From positions 62,001 to 126,000 of the forward strand of contig MGXU01000003.1 of NCBI GenBank assembly GCA_001801815.1: DNA of 64,000 nucleotides, in the 5' to 3' direction. The notes beneath the pieces are model-generated. The model worked only from the letters and a program-made list of their open reading frames with translations, made no database searches and was not told the DNA's origin. Below are positions 28,392 through 38,366 of this stretch, piece after piece (the first letter of the stretch is position 1; each line of letters begins with the position of its first letter). Source of the DNA: Gammaproteobacteria bacterium RIFCSPHIGHO2_12_FULL_36_30 (GTDB lineage Bacteria; Pseudomonadota; Gammaproteobacteria; Coxiellales; Coxiellaceae). Made by a program: the position numbers and the translations under genes.

Positions 28392-29279
28392 TTACTCATC
28401 AATCCCAAAATCATGAACCGATCTCGCATCATCCGACCAATTATCTTTTACTTTGACCCAAGATTTTAATAAAACTTTTTTGCCAAAATAAATTTCCAAA
28501 TCTTTTCTTGCTTGCGTGCCGACTTGTTTTAAAATTTCACCATTTTTTCCAATCACAATTGATTTTTGGGATTCTTTTGCAACCCAAATCGTCACTGCAA
28601 TTTTTATAATATTTTCATCTTCTTCAAGCGCATCAACCGTTACCGCTAATTGATAAGGAATTTCATCGCCGAGCAATCGCATTAATTTTTCACGCACAAA
28701 TTCTGCTGCGACAAAACGATCACTGCGATCGGTAAATTGTTCTGGCGGAAATAAATCACCTTCATGCGGCAATAATGTTTCAATCGTTTTTTCAAGGTCA
28801 TCGACTTGTAAACCTGTTTTGGCAGAAATCGGAATGACTTTTTTAAAGTCCATTTGTTTTGCAAGATTTTCCATAAACGGCAATAATTCTGCTTTATTTT
28901 TTATTTCGTCAATTTTATTAATGACTAAAATAACCGGTAGCGATAATTGTTTTAATTGTTTTAATACGGCCGCATCTTCAGCATCCCATCGCATTGCTTC
29001 GATCACAAATAAAATGATATCAACATCACTTAATGCACTGCGTGCAGCGCGATTCATCGCGCGATTTATTTCATTACTATTATGTGTAATATGCAAACCA
29101 GGTGTGTCGACAAAAACAATTTGCGCTGTGTCTGTGTTTTTAATGCCTAAAATACGATGTCGCGTTGTTTGCGGTTTGCTCGATGTGATTGATAATTTTT
29201 TTCCGAGAAAATAATTCATCAATGTCGATTTACCCACGTTGGGTTTTCCAATAATAGAAACGTAGCCGGATTTTTTCAT
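28392..29279 (-). CDS. era: GTPase Era
   Basis: Era is an essential GTPase that assists 30S assembly and 16S rRNA maturation. G motifs are GKPNVGKST (residues 11-19), DTPG (about 59-62) and NKID (about 124-127). The C-terminal KH domain with IVIGKNGEILKQVG is present. Length 295 is typical. Its start overlaps the rnc stop (ATGA), so the two are coupled. Confidence 0.97.
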   Translation of the reverse strand: MKKSGYVSIIGKPNVGKSTLMNYFLGKKLSITSSKPQTTRHRILGIKNTDTAQIVFVDTPGLHITHNSNEINRAMNRAARSALSDVDIILFVIEAMRWDAEDAAVLKQLKQLSLPVILVINKIDEIKNKAELLPFMENLAKQMDFKKVIPISAKTGLQVDDLEKTIETLLPHEGDLFPPEQFTDRSDRFVAAEFVREKLMRLLGDEIPYQLAVTVDALEEDENIIKIAVTIWVAKESQKSIVIGKNGEILKQVGTQARKDLEIYFGKKVLLKSWVKVKDNWSDDARSVHDFGIDE

Positions 29280-29941
29280 AATTTTCCCAAAAATAATTTT
29301 GCCGCAATTTGCTCTGCTTTTTTTCGATTTGTACTCACACCTTTCGTTTTAAATGCAAAACCATCAACAGAACAAATCACGGTGAATGTTTGTTGATGTG
29401 CATCACCTGTTACACTAAATTTATAAACAGGTAATTCCATTTTTTTTGCTTGTAAATATTCTTGCAAAATTGTTTTTGCGTCTTTCACATCAGTTTTAGC
29501 ATCAATTGTTTCAATTAAATTACTATACCAATGTAATACACATTTTTGCACAGTTGGAAAATCGGAATCGCAATAAATAGCGCCAATTACAGCTTCAAAT
29601 GCACCTGATAAAATAGATTCGCGTTGATGTCCGCCACTTTTTAATTCGCCAGCACCCAACTGCAAACATTCACTCATTCCTAATTCTTGCGCTATTTTTG
29701 CAATCGTTTCACCTTTTACTAATGCTGCGCGCAAACGACTGAGTTCACCTTCGTGCATTTTGGAATGACGATGAAAAATTTCGGTGGAAATAATTAAACT
29801 TAAAATGGAATCGCCGAGAAATTCTAGGCGTTCGTTGTTTTTTAATTTTTGTTTGCTGCGATGTGTGAGTGCGAGCGTGAGTAATTTTTCGTCGCGAAAA
29901 GTGTGGCCGAGTGTTGCTTGAAGAGATTTTATATTTATCAT
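29276..29941 (-). CDS. rnc: Ribonuclease III
   Basis: RNase III cleaves double-stranded RNA in rRNA processing and mRNA turnover. The catalytic signature NERLEFLGDSIL is at about residues 36-47, and a C-terminal double-stranded-RNA-binding domain starts near 153 (DAKTILQEYLQAK...). Length 221 is typical. The signal peptidase gene lepB, normally between lepA and rnc, is missing; a 90-base structured gap separates the two. Confidence 0.97.
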   Translation of the reverse strand: MINIKSLQATLGHTFRDEKLLTLALTHRSKQKLKNNERLEFLGDSILSLIISTEIFHRHSKMHEGELSRLRAALVKGETIAKIAQELGMSECLQLGAGELKSGGHQRESILSGAFEAVIGAIYCDSDFPTVQKCVLHWYSNLIETIDAKTDVKDAKTILQEYLQAKKMELPVYKFSVTGDAHQQTFTVICSVDGFAFKTKGVSTNRKKAEQIAAKLFLGKL

Positions 29942-29944
29942 AAC

Positions 29945-30028
29945 ATCGTCGCTTCGTTTTAATTCACTGCAAAACCCCCTTGTTACACTCGCTGCGCTCG
30001 TTTCACGCGGGGTTCTGAAAACGAGGCT
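29945..30028. repeat. Structured GC-rich gap between lepA and rnc
   Basis: The gap contains nested imperfect inverted repeats: CTTCGTTTT with AAAACGAGGCTTCG, AAAACCCCC with GCGGGGTT, and a core ACACTCGCTGCGCTCGTTTC. The region is markedly GC-rich and occupies the place where lepB normally lies. It may be a REP-like element or an intercistronic processing hairpin. Confidence 0.5.
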
Positions 30029-30031
30029 TCG

Positions 30032-31867
30032 TTATTTCTTATCTGATCGCAAAACAGCTAAAAACGCATCCTGCGGAATCGCAACTTTTCCAATTTGTTT
30101 CATTCTTTTTTTTCCGGCCTTTTGTTTTTCTAATAATTTTTTCTTACGTGTAACGTCACCACCATAACATTTTGCAGTCACATTTTTTCGCAATGCTTTT
30201 ACAGTGGAACGAGCAACAATTTTTCCACCAATCGCAGCTTGCAAAGCAATATCATACATCTGTCTTGGAATAATTTCTCGCAAACGTTCTGCAACAGCAC
30301 CACCGCGATTATGCGCTAAATCACGATGCACAATTGATGCCAATGCATCTACTTTATCACTGTTTACTAAAATATCTAATTTAACTAAATCGCTTGCAGA
30401 AAAATGATCGAAGCTATAATCCAATGAAGCAAATCCACGACTAATTGATTTTAATCGATCAAAAAAATCAGAAACAACTTCTGACAAAGGAATAAAATAT
30501 TGTAACGATACTTGATTACCAACATATAATAATTTTTTTTGCACGCCGCGTCTTTCCATGCATAATGTGATGACATTTCCGACATATTCTTGCGGCGTTA
30601 AAATATTTACTTCTGCAATGGGTTCGCGCAATTCTGCAATATGCGATGGATCGGGTAATTGACTCGGATTATCGATATAAACTGTTTCACCATTTCGCAT
30701 TAATAATTCATACACAACTGTCGGCGCGGTTGTAATTAAATCCATATCATATTCGCGCTCTAATCGCTCTTGCACAATTTCCATATGCAATAATCCTAAA
30801 AATCCGCAGCGAAAACCTGCGCCTAACGCAGTTGAATTTTCAGGTTCATAAAATAATGCAGCATCATTTAATCTTAATTTTGATAATGCTTCGCGAAATG
30901 CTTCGTAATCATCAGCGCTAATTGGAAACATGCCAGCATACACTTGCGGTTTTACTTTTTTAAATCCCGCCAAAGGTTTTTCTGCTGGTTTTTTCGATAA
31001 AGTTAATGTATCACCGACTGGCGCACCAAAAATATCTTTAATTCCTGCAACAACATAACCTACTTCACCTGCTGCTAATTGCGGCAATGGATGACGCTTC
31101 GGTGTAAAAATTCCAACGCCGTCGGTAATGTGATCACGCTTCAATGACATCGCTTGAATTTTATCGCCCAGCTTTAAAATACCTTGTTTTACGCGAACTA
31201 ATGACACAACACCTAAATAACTATCAAACCAAGAATCGATAATTAATGCCTGCAATGGCGCATCAATATCACCTTGCGGCGGCGGAACTTTTTCAATTAA
31301 TTGTTCAATTAAATCTGGAATACCAATACCTGTTTTTGCGCTAATTGGTAATGCATCTTGTGCATCAATTCCAATAATTTCTTCAATTTCTTTTTTGACT
31401 TTATCAGGATCTGCTTGCGCTAAATCCATTTTATTTAATACAGGAATCACAACTAAATTTTCATTTAATGCTGTATAGCAAGTTGCGACAGTTTGCGCTT
31501 CAACACCTTGTGCTGCGTCAACCACTAATAATGCACCTTCACATGCTGATAAAGAACGTGACACTTCATACGAAAAATCTACGTGTCCCGGTGTATCAAT
31601 AAAATTTAACTGGTACTGTTCACCATTTTTTGCTTTATAAAATAACGTAACACTTTGTGCTTTAATTGTAATACCGCGTTCACGCTCAATATCCATGCTA
31701 TCGAGCACTTGCGCTTTCATTTCACGTTCAGATAATCCACCGCATAATTGTATTAAACGATCAGCTAATGTCGATTTTCCATGATCAATATGCGCAATGA
31801 TAGAAAAATTGCGAATATGCGATTGGGGAATGGTAATATGATTTTCTGCTTTTTCAATTGACGACAC
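30032..31867 (-). CDS. lepA: Elongation factor 4 (LepA)
   Basis: LepA is a ribosome-binding GTPase involved in translation initiation quality and back-translocation. Motifs are [23 protein letters not shown] and NKMDL. The LepA-specific C-terminal domain ([51 protein letters not shown]) is intact, spanning roughly residues 520-600. Length 611 is slightly above the usual 600. Confidence 0.97.
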   Translation of the reverse strand: MSSIEKAENHITIPQSHIRNFSIIAHIDHGKSTLADRLIQLCGGLSEREMKAQVLDSMDIERERGITIKAQSVTLFYKAKNGEQYQLNFIDTPGHVDFSYEVSRSLSACEGALLVVDAAQGVEAQTVATCYTALNENLVVIPVLNKMDLAQADPDKVKKEIEEIIGIDAQDALPISAKTGIGIPDLIEQLIEKVPPPQGDIDAPLQALIIDSWFDSYLGVVSLVRVKQGILKLGDKIQAMSLKRDHITDGVGIFTPKRHPLPQLAAGEVGYVVAGIKDIFGAPVGDTLTLSKKPAEKPLAGFKKVKPQVYAGMFPISADDYEAFREALSKLRLNDAALFYEPENSTALGAGFRCGFLGLLHMEIVQERLEREYDMDLITTAPTVVYELLMRNGETVYIDNPSQLPDPSHIAELREPIAEVNILTPQEYVGNVITLCMERRGVQKKLLYVGNQVSLQYFIPLSEVVSDFFDRLKSISRGFASLDYSFDHFSASDLVKLDILVNSDKVDALASIVHRDLAHNRGGAVAERLREIIPRQMYDIALQAAIGGKIVARSTVKALRKNVTAKCYGGDVTRKKKLLEKQKAGKKRMKQIGKVAIPQDAFLAVLRSDKK

Positions 31868-31900
31868 TGTACACCTGATATTGTTTTGTAAAACGTAATC

Positions 31901-32845
31901 CTACCGTAAATGAGCTGTTAAAAACAGATAATCTCGATCACGCTGAATAGAAATATTTTCTAATGAAAAGATGGGGTGTGCATCAGACGCTGCGTTTAAT
32001 ACATCTTTTTGAATTTGTTTTAAATGTTTTTCATTTGGCATGCGCAGATTATTTTCAGAAAACCATTCGCGTAACAATAATTTTTGTTTTTCATCTGAAA
32101 ATTCGCGTAATTTTTTAATATCAATTTTTGTAATGTCGTCCGTTTTAATTTTTTCAAAATCTGATTTCACTATTTCGGAAATAATTTTTTCTTGATTCGT
32201 AATTAATCTCGCTGATCGTGAAAAATTATTAATTAATGTAGGATATTGTTTTTTTAATAATGGAAAAATTTCGTGACGTAAAAAATTTCTGCGAAAACGC
32301 AGGCTCACATTACTGTCATCTTCAATCCATTGTAATTTATTTTCGCGTGCATATTTTTCTAACGCATCACGCGAAAAATGTAATAGCGGGCGAATTAAAA
32401 AACTATTGCCTAATTTTTTTTTAAAAGGCATAGCAGATAAACCTTTTGGACCTGCGCCACGCAACGCTTGTAATAAAAATGTTTCAGCCTGATCGTTTGC
32501 ATTATGCGCAGTTAATAAAACACTATCTTTATCAACATATTTTTGCAATGCAGTGTAACGCGCATTACGTGCATTTTCTTCGAGGCTATCGCCAGGTTTT
32601 AAATTTAAATTAACTTTTTGAATTGCGATGGGAATATTTAATTCCGCGCAGATTTTTTTGCAATGTAATTCCCAGTCGTTTGCTTTTGAATTAATTTGAT
32701 GATTGATGTGGACTGCTTGGATTTTTATTATTGGATTATTTTTTTTTAATTCGGACATTGCATGTAATAAAACGTGAGAATCAAGTCCGCCGCTGTAGGC
32801 GATGACAAAAGAGATTGGCGTGGTCGCTTGCGCTCCCACTTCCAT
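31901..32845 (-). CDS. tilS: tRNA(Ile)-lysidine synthase, short form
   Basis: TilS modifies C34 of tRNA-Ile(CAU) to lysidine. The PP-loop ATPase motif SGGLDSHVLLH, the LLTAHNANDQAETFLLQALRGAGPKGLSAM block and the substrate-binding domain are present. The protein stops at about 314 residues, after the end of the substrate-binding domain; the C-terminal TilS domain of the 432-residue E. coli enzyme is missing. The ATG at 32845 gives the expected distance to the PP-loop but lies inside a REP-like repeat, so the first residues (MEVGAQATTP) are repeat-encoded; a TTG at 32899 overlapping accA is the other option. It is coupled to accA. Confidence 0.9.
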   Translation of the reverse strand: MEVGAQATTPISFVIAYSGGLDSHVLLHAMSELKKNNPIIKIQAVHINHQINSKANDWELHCKKICAELNIPIAIQKVNLNLKPGDSLEENARNARYTALQKYVDKDSVLLTAHNANDQAETFLLQALRGAGPKGLSAMPFKKKLGNSFLIRPLLHFSRDALEKYARENKLQWIEDDSNVSLRFRRNFLRHEIFPLLKKQYPTLINNFSRSARLITNQEKIISEIVKSDFEKIKTDDITKIDIKKLREFSDEKQKLLLREWFSENNLRMPNEKHLKQIQKDVLNAASDAHPIFSLENISIQRDRDYLFLTAHLR

Positions 32846-32852
32846 CACTACT
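32814..32852 (-). repeat. REP-like 39-bp dispersed palindrome, copy 2
   Basis: On the minus strand this matches 37 of 39 bases with the copy at 13112-13150. It spans the likely start codon of tilS. Directly upstream, a 12-base direct repeat GTGATCAGTGTC occurs twice (about 32857-32882). Confidence 0.7.
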
Positions 32853-32883
32853 AACTGACACTGATCACAGACACTGATCACAA

Positions 32884-33825
32884 TTACGTACTCATCCAAA
32901 AATCCTGCCGCTGCTTAACCAATTCATCCAGTGGTAATTGACGCAGTGATTTTAAATTAATAATTAAACGTTGTTTTAAATTGTCCGCCATTTCAGTTGA
33001 ATTGCGATGTGCGCCGCCGAGTGGTTCTGGAATGACTTCTTGAATTAATCCCAATGATTTTAATCGATGTGCAGTTAAATTTAATGCTTCTGCTGCTTCT
33101 CCCGCGCTTGCAGCACTTTTCCACAAAATAGATGCGCAACCTTCGGGCGAAATAACAGAATAATAGCTGTATTGCAGCATTAAAGTGCGATCAGCAACAC
33201 CCAATGCTAATGCACCGCCAGAACAACCTTCGCCGATAATGGTTGTAATAATTGGTGTTCGCAATTCTGACATTTCATATAAATTACGCGCAATCGCTTC
33301 ACTTTGATTTTTTTCTTCTGCAGTAATTCCAGGATATGCGCCAGGCGTGTCAATAAAAGTAATCACTGGGATATTAAATTTTTCTGCTAATTTCATTAAA
33401 CGTAATGCTTTTCGAAAAGCTTCGGGCGATGCCATTCCAAAATTACGCGCCACTTTTTCTTTTGTGTTGCGACCTTTTTGATGTCCGATTACCATCACAG
33501 GTAAATCATTTAATTTTGCTAAACCACCCACAATTGAATCACCACTTGATGAATGACGATCACCGTGCAATTCATCAAAATCAGTAAATATTTTTTCAAT
33601 GTAATCTAATGTGTAAGGACGCAATGGATGACGCGCAACTTGCACAATTTGTTGATCCGATAATTTTGAAAAAATAGATTTTGTTAATTCCGCATTTTTT
33701 TCTTCTAATCTTTTTACTTCATCTGTGATATTGACATCTTGATCGACGCCAACACGTTTTAACTCATTAATTTTTTCTTCGAGTTCGGCGATGGGTTGTT
33801 CGAAATCTAAATAATCAAGATTCAT
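32884..33825 (-). CDS. accA: Acetyl-CoA carboxylase carboxyltransferase alpha subunit
   Basis: AccA, with AccD, transfers the carboxyl group from biotin to acetyl-CoA in the first step of fatty acid synthesis. Diagnostic parts are the N-terminal [15 protein letters not shown] helix, [29 protein letters not shown] and [12 protein letters not shown]. An open frame reaches 33891, but [12 protein letters not shown] at 33825 with AGG upstream is the family start, giving 313 residues. It follows trhO by one base. Confidence 0.97.
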   Translation of the reverse strand: MNLDYLDFEQPIAELEEKINELKRVGVDQDVNITDEVKRLEEKNAELTKSIFSKLSDQQIVQVARHPLRPYTLDYIEKIFTDFDELHGDRHSSSGDSIVGGLAKLNDLPVMVIGHQKGRNTKEKVARNFGMASPEAFRKALRLMKLAEKFNIPVITFIDTPGAYPGITAEEKNQSEAIARNLYEMSELRTPIITTIIGEGCSGGALALGVADRTLMLQYSYYSVISPEGCASILWKSAASAGEAAEALNLTAHRLKSLGLIQEVIPEPLGGAHRNSTEMADNLKQRLIINLKSLRQLPLDELVKQRQDFWMST

Positions 33826-33826
33826 A

Positions 33827-34666
33827 TTACGCTGCCTGTTTCGAAATTGATTTTGATCCGCAATGCGGACATTTTCCATCACGAATATCATTTGATTTTA
33901 ATGGTGTTCGACAATCAAAACACTGCTTTGTTTCTGTTTCTTGCAATGCACTGTTTACTGCGACACGTTGATCGAACACAAAACATTCGCCATTATAAAA
34001 ATCGCCGCCACATTTTTCAAAATAATTTAAAATGCCGCCATTTAATTGATACACATTTTTAAATCCTTTTTGCGCCATTAGTTCTGCTGCTTTTTCGCAA
34101 CGAATTCCACCGGTACAAAATGTCACGATAGTTTTTTCTTTTAATGCTTCAGGTAAAAAATTAACAGCTTCATCAAATTCATTAAAATGTGCAAGATGTA
34201 AATCCATTGCATTTTCAAATGTGCCTAATGTAACTTCATAATTATTTCGCGTATCTAAAACAATCATATCGCGTTTTTCACTGTACCATTGTTTTAATTC
34301 TTCAGGTGTCACATACGGCGCTGTTTTTTTCTCTGGCAAAATATTTTCATTTCGAATCGGAATAATTTCTTTTTTAATACGCACCAACATACGATTGAAT
34401 GGTTGATAATTTGTAAAACTTTCTTTAAACCAAATATCAGAAAATTCCGGAATTGAACGAAAAAAAATAAGAAAATTATCAATATTTTCACGCGTGCCCG
34501 CTAAAAATGCATTCACACCTTCAGAGCTTAATAAAATCGTTCCTTTTAATGCGCATTCAATCGCTTTATTTTTAATATCAATACGCAATTGCGGCAATGC
34601 TGTTTCTTTTAAAGAAACAAAACGATAACCAGATAAATTAATGATAGATAATTCGTTTGTTTTCAC
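33827..34666 (-). CDS. trhO: tRNA uridine(34) hydroxylase TrhO (rhodanese type)
   Basis: TrhO (YceA family) hydroxylates U34 of some tRNAs using molecular oxygen. The rhodanese domain (about residues 105-215) has the active-site loop [17 protein letters not shown]-terminal zinc-ribbon-like segment CFDC...CPHCG is present. The frame is open to an ATG at 34717, but those residues are atypical; the GTG at 34666 has GGGAG at about seven bases and begins VKTNELSII, close to where homologues start. Length is then 279. Confidence 0.9.
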   Translation of the reverse strand: MKTNELSIINLSGYRFVSLKETALPQLRIDIKNKAIECALKGTILLSSEGVNAFLAGTRENIDNFLIFFRSIPEFSDIWFKESFTNYQPFNRMLVRIKKEIIPIRNENILPEKKTAPYVTPEELKQWYSEKRDMIVLDTRNNYEVTLGTFENAMDLHLAHFNEFDEAVNFLPEALKEKTIVTFCTGGIRCEKAAELMAQKGFKNVYQLNGGILNYFEKCGGDFYNGECFVFDQRVAVNSALQETETKQCFDCRTPLKSNDIRDGKCPHCGSKSISKQAA

Positions 34667-34796
34667 ACACCCACTCCCACTCACACTAATTGATGCGTAT
34701 AATACCGTATCCAACAATTATCCTCCAATAGTTGCCGTCTATCATCATTCAAGTTAATCTATCTTTAAATATAGACCAAAATAACGAGATGTGCAT

Positions 34797-35570
34797 ATGA
34801 AGTATCGATTAGCGAAATGGTTTTTTGGATCATTAGCGCTATCAAGCCTTGCGTTGTCAGGCTGCGCAAGACATCCAACCGATCCAACCAACGATCCTTT
34901 TGAAGGTTATAATCGCGTCATGTTTGGTTTTAATCAAGACGTCGATCATTTGGTGTTTCGCCCTGCTGCAACAGCTTATTCAAAAATAACACCACCACAA
35001 TTACAAGCTGGCGTCACGAATTTCTTTGATAACATAAATGAAATCATCACATTTCCAAATGATTTTTTACAAGGTAATTTTAGATATATGGCGGTAGATT
35101 TTTGGCGTTTTGTAATTAATACCACTGTCGGCGTTGGTGGATTATTTGATGTTGCAACGCGTTTAGGAATTCAACCGCATGCTGAATCATTTGGTTTAAC
35201 ATTAGCAAAATGGCGCGGTGGGCAATCGGCGCCGTATTTTATCATTCCATTATTGGGACCCGCAACAATTCAAAGTGGTATTGGAATTGCAGCAGATTAT
35301 TACACAACACCATGGCCTTATTTACACAATCAAACGATTAATTATATTGCTAATGGCGTGCAGCTTATTAATATTCGCGCACAATTATTACCTGCTGATC
35401 AAATGGTCGCGAATGCATTTGATCCTTATATTTTTGTACGTGATGCTTATTTACAACGCGAAAAAGAAAAAATTGCACGTAATGAAGCGTTGCCAAAAAT
35501 ACCAGATTCAACTCCAGTGGAAACGAATAATACAAATCAAACATCAACAGAAAAAACGGGAACAAAATAA
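34797..35570 (+). CDS. mlaA: Outer-membrane lipoprotein MlaA (VacJ)
   Basis: MlaA removes misplaced phospholipids from the outer leaflet and passes them to MlaC. The signal ends with lipobox LSGC (Cys 23). The family signatures NDPFEGYNRVMFGFN, FFDNINE...NDFLQGN, INTTVGVGGLFDVAT and AESFGLTLAKW are clear. A GTG at 34791 is possible, but the ATG at 34797 has GAG eight bases ahead. The Asn/Thr-rich tail (NNTNQTSTEKTGTK) is disposable. The other mla genes are not here. Confidence 0.95.
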   Translation: MKYRLAKWFFGSLALSSLALSGCARHPTDPTNDPFEGYNRVMFGFNQDVDHLVFRPAATAYSKITPPQLQAGVTNFFDNINEIITFPNDFLQGNFRYMAVDFWRFVINTTVGVGGLFDVATRLGIQPHAESFGLTLAKWRGGQSAPYFIIPLLGPATIQSGIGIAADYYTTPWPYLHNQTINYIANGVQLINIRAQLLPADQMVANAFDPYIFVRDAYLQREKEKIARNEALPKIPDSTPVETNNTNQTSTEKTGTK

Positions 35571-35573
35571 TTC

Positions 35574-36125
35574 GTGAGAACTATTTTTTTTAAACGTATT
35601 TTTCTGAATCCACGCGCAACCGGTGCATTATTTCCAAGCTCAAAATATCTTGCGCGCAATATGGCAAATTGTATCGATAAAAATACATCAGGCTACGTTT
35701 TAGAATTGGGTCCTGGAACAGGCGTTATTACAAAAGCAATTTTAAAATCAGGTGTTGCGGCAGAACAATTAATTTGTATAGAGCTTGCATCTGATTTTGC
35801 AGGTGATATTCAGAAACAATTTCCGGCAGTGACTGTCATTCAAGGTGACGCAACTCGCTTATCAATATTAGTACAAGATAAACAACCTATTCGCGCAATT
35901 ATTTCGAGTTTACCATTGCGCTCTATTTCAAAAGAAAATCGAGAAATTATTTTTTCAGAAATTCAAAAAGTATTGATGCCAGGCGGACAATTTATTCAAT
36001 TTACTTATTCAATGAAAAAAGATGATGATTATTATCCTGAAAATTTTAAATTAACAAATTCATTTATTGTGTGGCGCAATATTCCACCGGCGAGAGTAAC
36101 GGTGTTTCAAGTTAATCCTGGATAA
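35574..36125 (+). CDS. SAM-dependent methyltransferase (phospholipid N-methyltransferase-like)
   Basis: The 183-residue class I methyltransferase has motif [16 protein letters not shown] (about 43-57), an acidic ribose-binding residue in CIELAS, and [12 protein letters not shown] in the catalytic region. The opening [27 protein letters not shown] is typical of PmtA/KsgA-like phospholipid methyltransferases of bacteria. It starts with GTG three bases after the mlaA stop, so the pair may form a membrane-lipid operon. Substrate is inferred only. Confidence 0.85.
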   Translation: MRTIFFKRIFLNPRATGALFPSSKYLARNMANCIDKNTSGYVLELGPGTGVITKAILKSGVAAEQLICIELASDFAGDIQKQFPAVTVIQGDATRLSILVQDKQPIRAIISSLPLRSISKENREIIFSEIQKVLMPGGQFIQFTYSMKKDDDYYPENFKLTNSFIVWRNIPPARVTVFQVNPG

Positions 36126-36568
36126 TTCAGTTGCCGCAACGCTTCATACAAAATTACCGCAACTGCATTTGATAAATTTAAACTGCGACTGGTTTTTTGC
36201 ATCGGAATTCTAATTTTAAAATTAACTGAATTAATAATTTCAAGTGGCAACCCACGCGATTCAGGGCCAAATAATAAATAATCATTGGGTTCGTATTTTA
36301 CTGCTGAATAATGTTGTACTGCTTTAGTAGTACACGCAAAAATTCGCTGTGGTTTTTCTTCGCTTAAAAATATTTCCCAATTTTGATATTCTTTGACAGC
36401 AGCAAATTCACGATAATCTAATCCCGCCCGTCGCAATTCTTTTTCATTCATTGCAAATCCAAGCGGATGAATTAAATGTAATTGCGCACCAGAGTTTGCA
36501 CACAAGCGAATAATATTGCCTGTGTTAGGTGGAATTTCGGGTTGATATAAGACGATGTGAAGTGGCAT
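36107..36568 (-). CDS. trmL: tRNA (cytidine/uridine-34 2'-O)-methyltransferase
   Basis: TrmL methylates the ribose of nucleotide 34 in tRNA-Leu isoacceptors. The SPOUT (trefoil-knot) motifs are [24 protein letters not shown] and [18 protein letters not shown]. Length 153 is typical. Its 3' end overlaps the convergent methyltransferase gene by 19 bases, and it follows gpsA by six bases. Confidence 0.95.
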   Translation of the reverse strand: MPLHIVLYQPEIPPNTGNIIRLCANSGAQLHLIHPLGFAMNEKELRRAGLDYREFAAVKEYQNWEIFLSEEKPQRIFACTTKAVQHYSAVKYEPNDYLLFGPESRGLPLEIINSVNFKIRIPMQKTSRSLNLSNAVAVILYEALRQLNYPGLT

Positions 36569-36574
36569 AAAAAA

Positions 36575-37570
36575 TTATTCAGCCGTAATTTCACGCGACA
36601 ATAATTCTTTAATAATATTTTTTGCAGAATTATTTTCATATAAAATGCGATACACTTCTTCTGAAATTGGCATGTGCACTTTATTTTTTTGTGCTAATAA
36701 AAATAATTGTTTTGCATTGTAATAACCTTCAACGGATTCATCAATTTCTTTTAATGCTTTTTCTGCAGCAGAACCTTTTCCAATTAATAAACCAAAACGA
36801 CGATTGCGTGATTGATTATCAGTGCAAGTTAACACTAAATCGCCAACACCGGCGAGGCTCATTGTTGTTTCGCGTTTGCCGCCAAGTGTTTCGCATAAAT
36901 TTCCCATTTCAGATAATCCGCGTGTGATTAATGCGCATTTTGTATTGGTACCAAAACCTAAACCATCTGAAATGCCAACTGCAATTGCCATAACATTTTT
37001 CACAACCGCGCATAATTGAACGCCAATTAAATCAACATTAATATACACGTGAAAATTATCGCTATTAAAACGGTGTGATAATGATTCTAAAAAATCTTTA
37101 TTATTTCCCGCCAAGCTAACTGCAGTTGGCACACCCATCGCAACTTCTTTTGCAAAGCTTGGACCTGCTAATGCAGCAACAGGTGTTTTATTTGAAAAAA
37201 TATCGAATACAGCTTGATGTAAAAAACCTTGGTTTTCAGGATCCAAACCTTTTGTGCCCCACACAAAGCGAACTGTTGCGGGCACTATTGATTTTAACTC
37301 TTGCAATACAGATCGAAATGCAAAACTGGGAATCACTAAACAAATATCTGTGATATCGCGCACTGCATTTTTTAATTCTGTTTCAATAGTTAATAAGTCA
37401 GGTAAAATCACATCAGAAAACTGACGCGTTGATTGCATTTGTAATAAATGTTTTTTATCGACATCCCATAAACGTACTGCTTGACCATTACGCGCAAGCA
37501 AAATCGCTAATGCAGTGCCCCATGCGCCTGCGCCGAGCACTGCAATGGATGAATGAGATGTTGTCATCAT
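36575..37570 (-). CDS. gpsA: Glycerol-3-phosphate dehydrogenase [NAD(P)+]
   Basis: GpsA reduces dihydroxyacetone phosphate to sn-glycerol-3-phosphate for phospholipids. The dinucleotide motif VLGAGAWGTALA, the WGTKGLDPE segment, AGPSFAKEVA, and the catalytic KNVMAIAVGISDGLGFG block are present. Length 331 is typical. Its start overlaps the secB stop, so the genes are translationally coupled. Confidence 0.97.
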   Translation of the reverse strand: MMTTSHSSIAVLGAGAWGTALAILLARNGQAVRLWDVDKKHLLQMQSTRQFSDVILPDLLTIETELKNAVRDITDICLVIPSFAFRSVLQELKSIVPATVRFVWGTKGLDPENQGFLHQAVFDIFSNKTPVAALAGPSFAKEVAMGVPTAVSLAGNNKDFLESLSHRFNSDNFHVYINVDLIGVQLCAVVKNVMAIAVGISDGLGFGTNTKCALITRGLSEMGNLCETLGGKRETTMSLAGVGDLVLTCTDNQSRNRRFGLLIGKGSAAEKALKEIDESVEGYYNAKQLFLLAQKNKVHMPISEEVYRILYENNSAKNIIKELLSREITAE

Positions 37571-38067
37571 TTTTTCGGCTTATCTTTTCCACCGCCTGAT
37601 TTTGCTTTTTCTGCTGCTTGTTTTTTTTGTTGTTCGTATAACATTTCAAAATTTACTGGCGCTAAATATAATTGTGGAAAACCAGCGCGAACAACCGCAT
37701 CAGTTACAACTTCTCTTGCGTAAGGATATAAAACAGTTGGACAGAAACTGCCAAGCATGTGATGTAATTGATCTTCATCAAAACCTTTTAATAAAAATAT
37801 TCCTGCTTGTTTTGCTTCAACTAAAAAAGCAACTTTATCTTTAATCTTCACTGTTACGGTAACTGTCAGTACAACTTCACGCACACCTTCTTCTAAAACA
37901 TGACTTGCGTCTGTTCCAAGATCCATTTTCATTTCAGGTTGCCATTGTTCTAAAAAAATAGCAGGTGTGTTTGGTGTTTCGAGTGATAAATCTTTTACGT
38001 ATAAACGCTGAATTGCAAACTCAGGTCCTTTTTGTTCTGGTTGTGGATTTTTTTGTGTTTGCGCCAT
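37567..38067 (-). CDS. secB: Protein-export chaperone SecB
   Basis: SecB is a tetrameric chaperone that delivers unfolded preproteins to SecA. The sequence FAIQRLYVKDLSLETPNTPAIF, VTVTVTVKIKDKVAFLVEAKQAGIF and LGSFCPTVLYPYAREVV is diagnostic. Length 166 includes a Lys/Ala-rich tail. The secB-grxC-rhodanese order is the classical one. Confidence 0.97.
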   Translation of the reverse strand: MAQTQKNPQPEQKGPEFAIQRLYVKDLSLETPNTPAIFLEQWQPEMKMDLGTDASHVLEEGVREVVLTVTVTVKIKDKVAFLVEAKQAGIFLLKGFDEDQLHHMLGSFCPTVLYPYAREVVTDAVVRAGFPQLYLAPVNFEMLYEQQKKQAAEKAKSGGGKDKPKK

Positions 38068-38099
38068 GGTTTTCTCCTTAAAATTTTAGGTAATCTTCT

Positions 38100-38354
38100 T
38101 TATTTTAGCAGATTATCTAGCTTACCGGCATGTTCTAATGCATATAAATCATCACAGCCACCAATGCCATGATCATTGATAAAAATTTGCGGGACTGTTC
38201 TGCGACCATCTGAACGCTTTAACATCTTTTCTAAATCCGCTGGATTCTGGTCAACAGGTATTTCTACATATTTTACTGCTTTATGATCTAATAATTGCTT
38301 TGCGCGAACGCAATAGGGACAAGTTTTTTTCGTGTAGATTTCGATTTTTGGCAT
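38100..38354 (-). CDS. grxC: Glutaredoxin 3
   Basis: This 84-residue glutaredoxin has the dithiol active site CPYC (residues 12-15), the TVPQIFI cis-Pro motif and the GGCDDL glutathione-binding end. It reduces disulfides with glutathione and may serve ribonucleotide reductase, whose genes are also in this window. Confidence 0.96.
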   Translation of the reverse strand: MPKIEIYTKKTCPYCVRAKQLLDHKAVKYVEIPVDQNPADLEKMLKRSDGRRTVPQIFINDHGIGGCDDLYALEHAGKLDNLLK

Positions 38355-38366
38355 AACTTCACTCCA

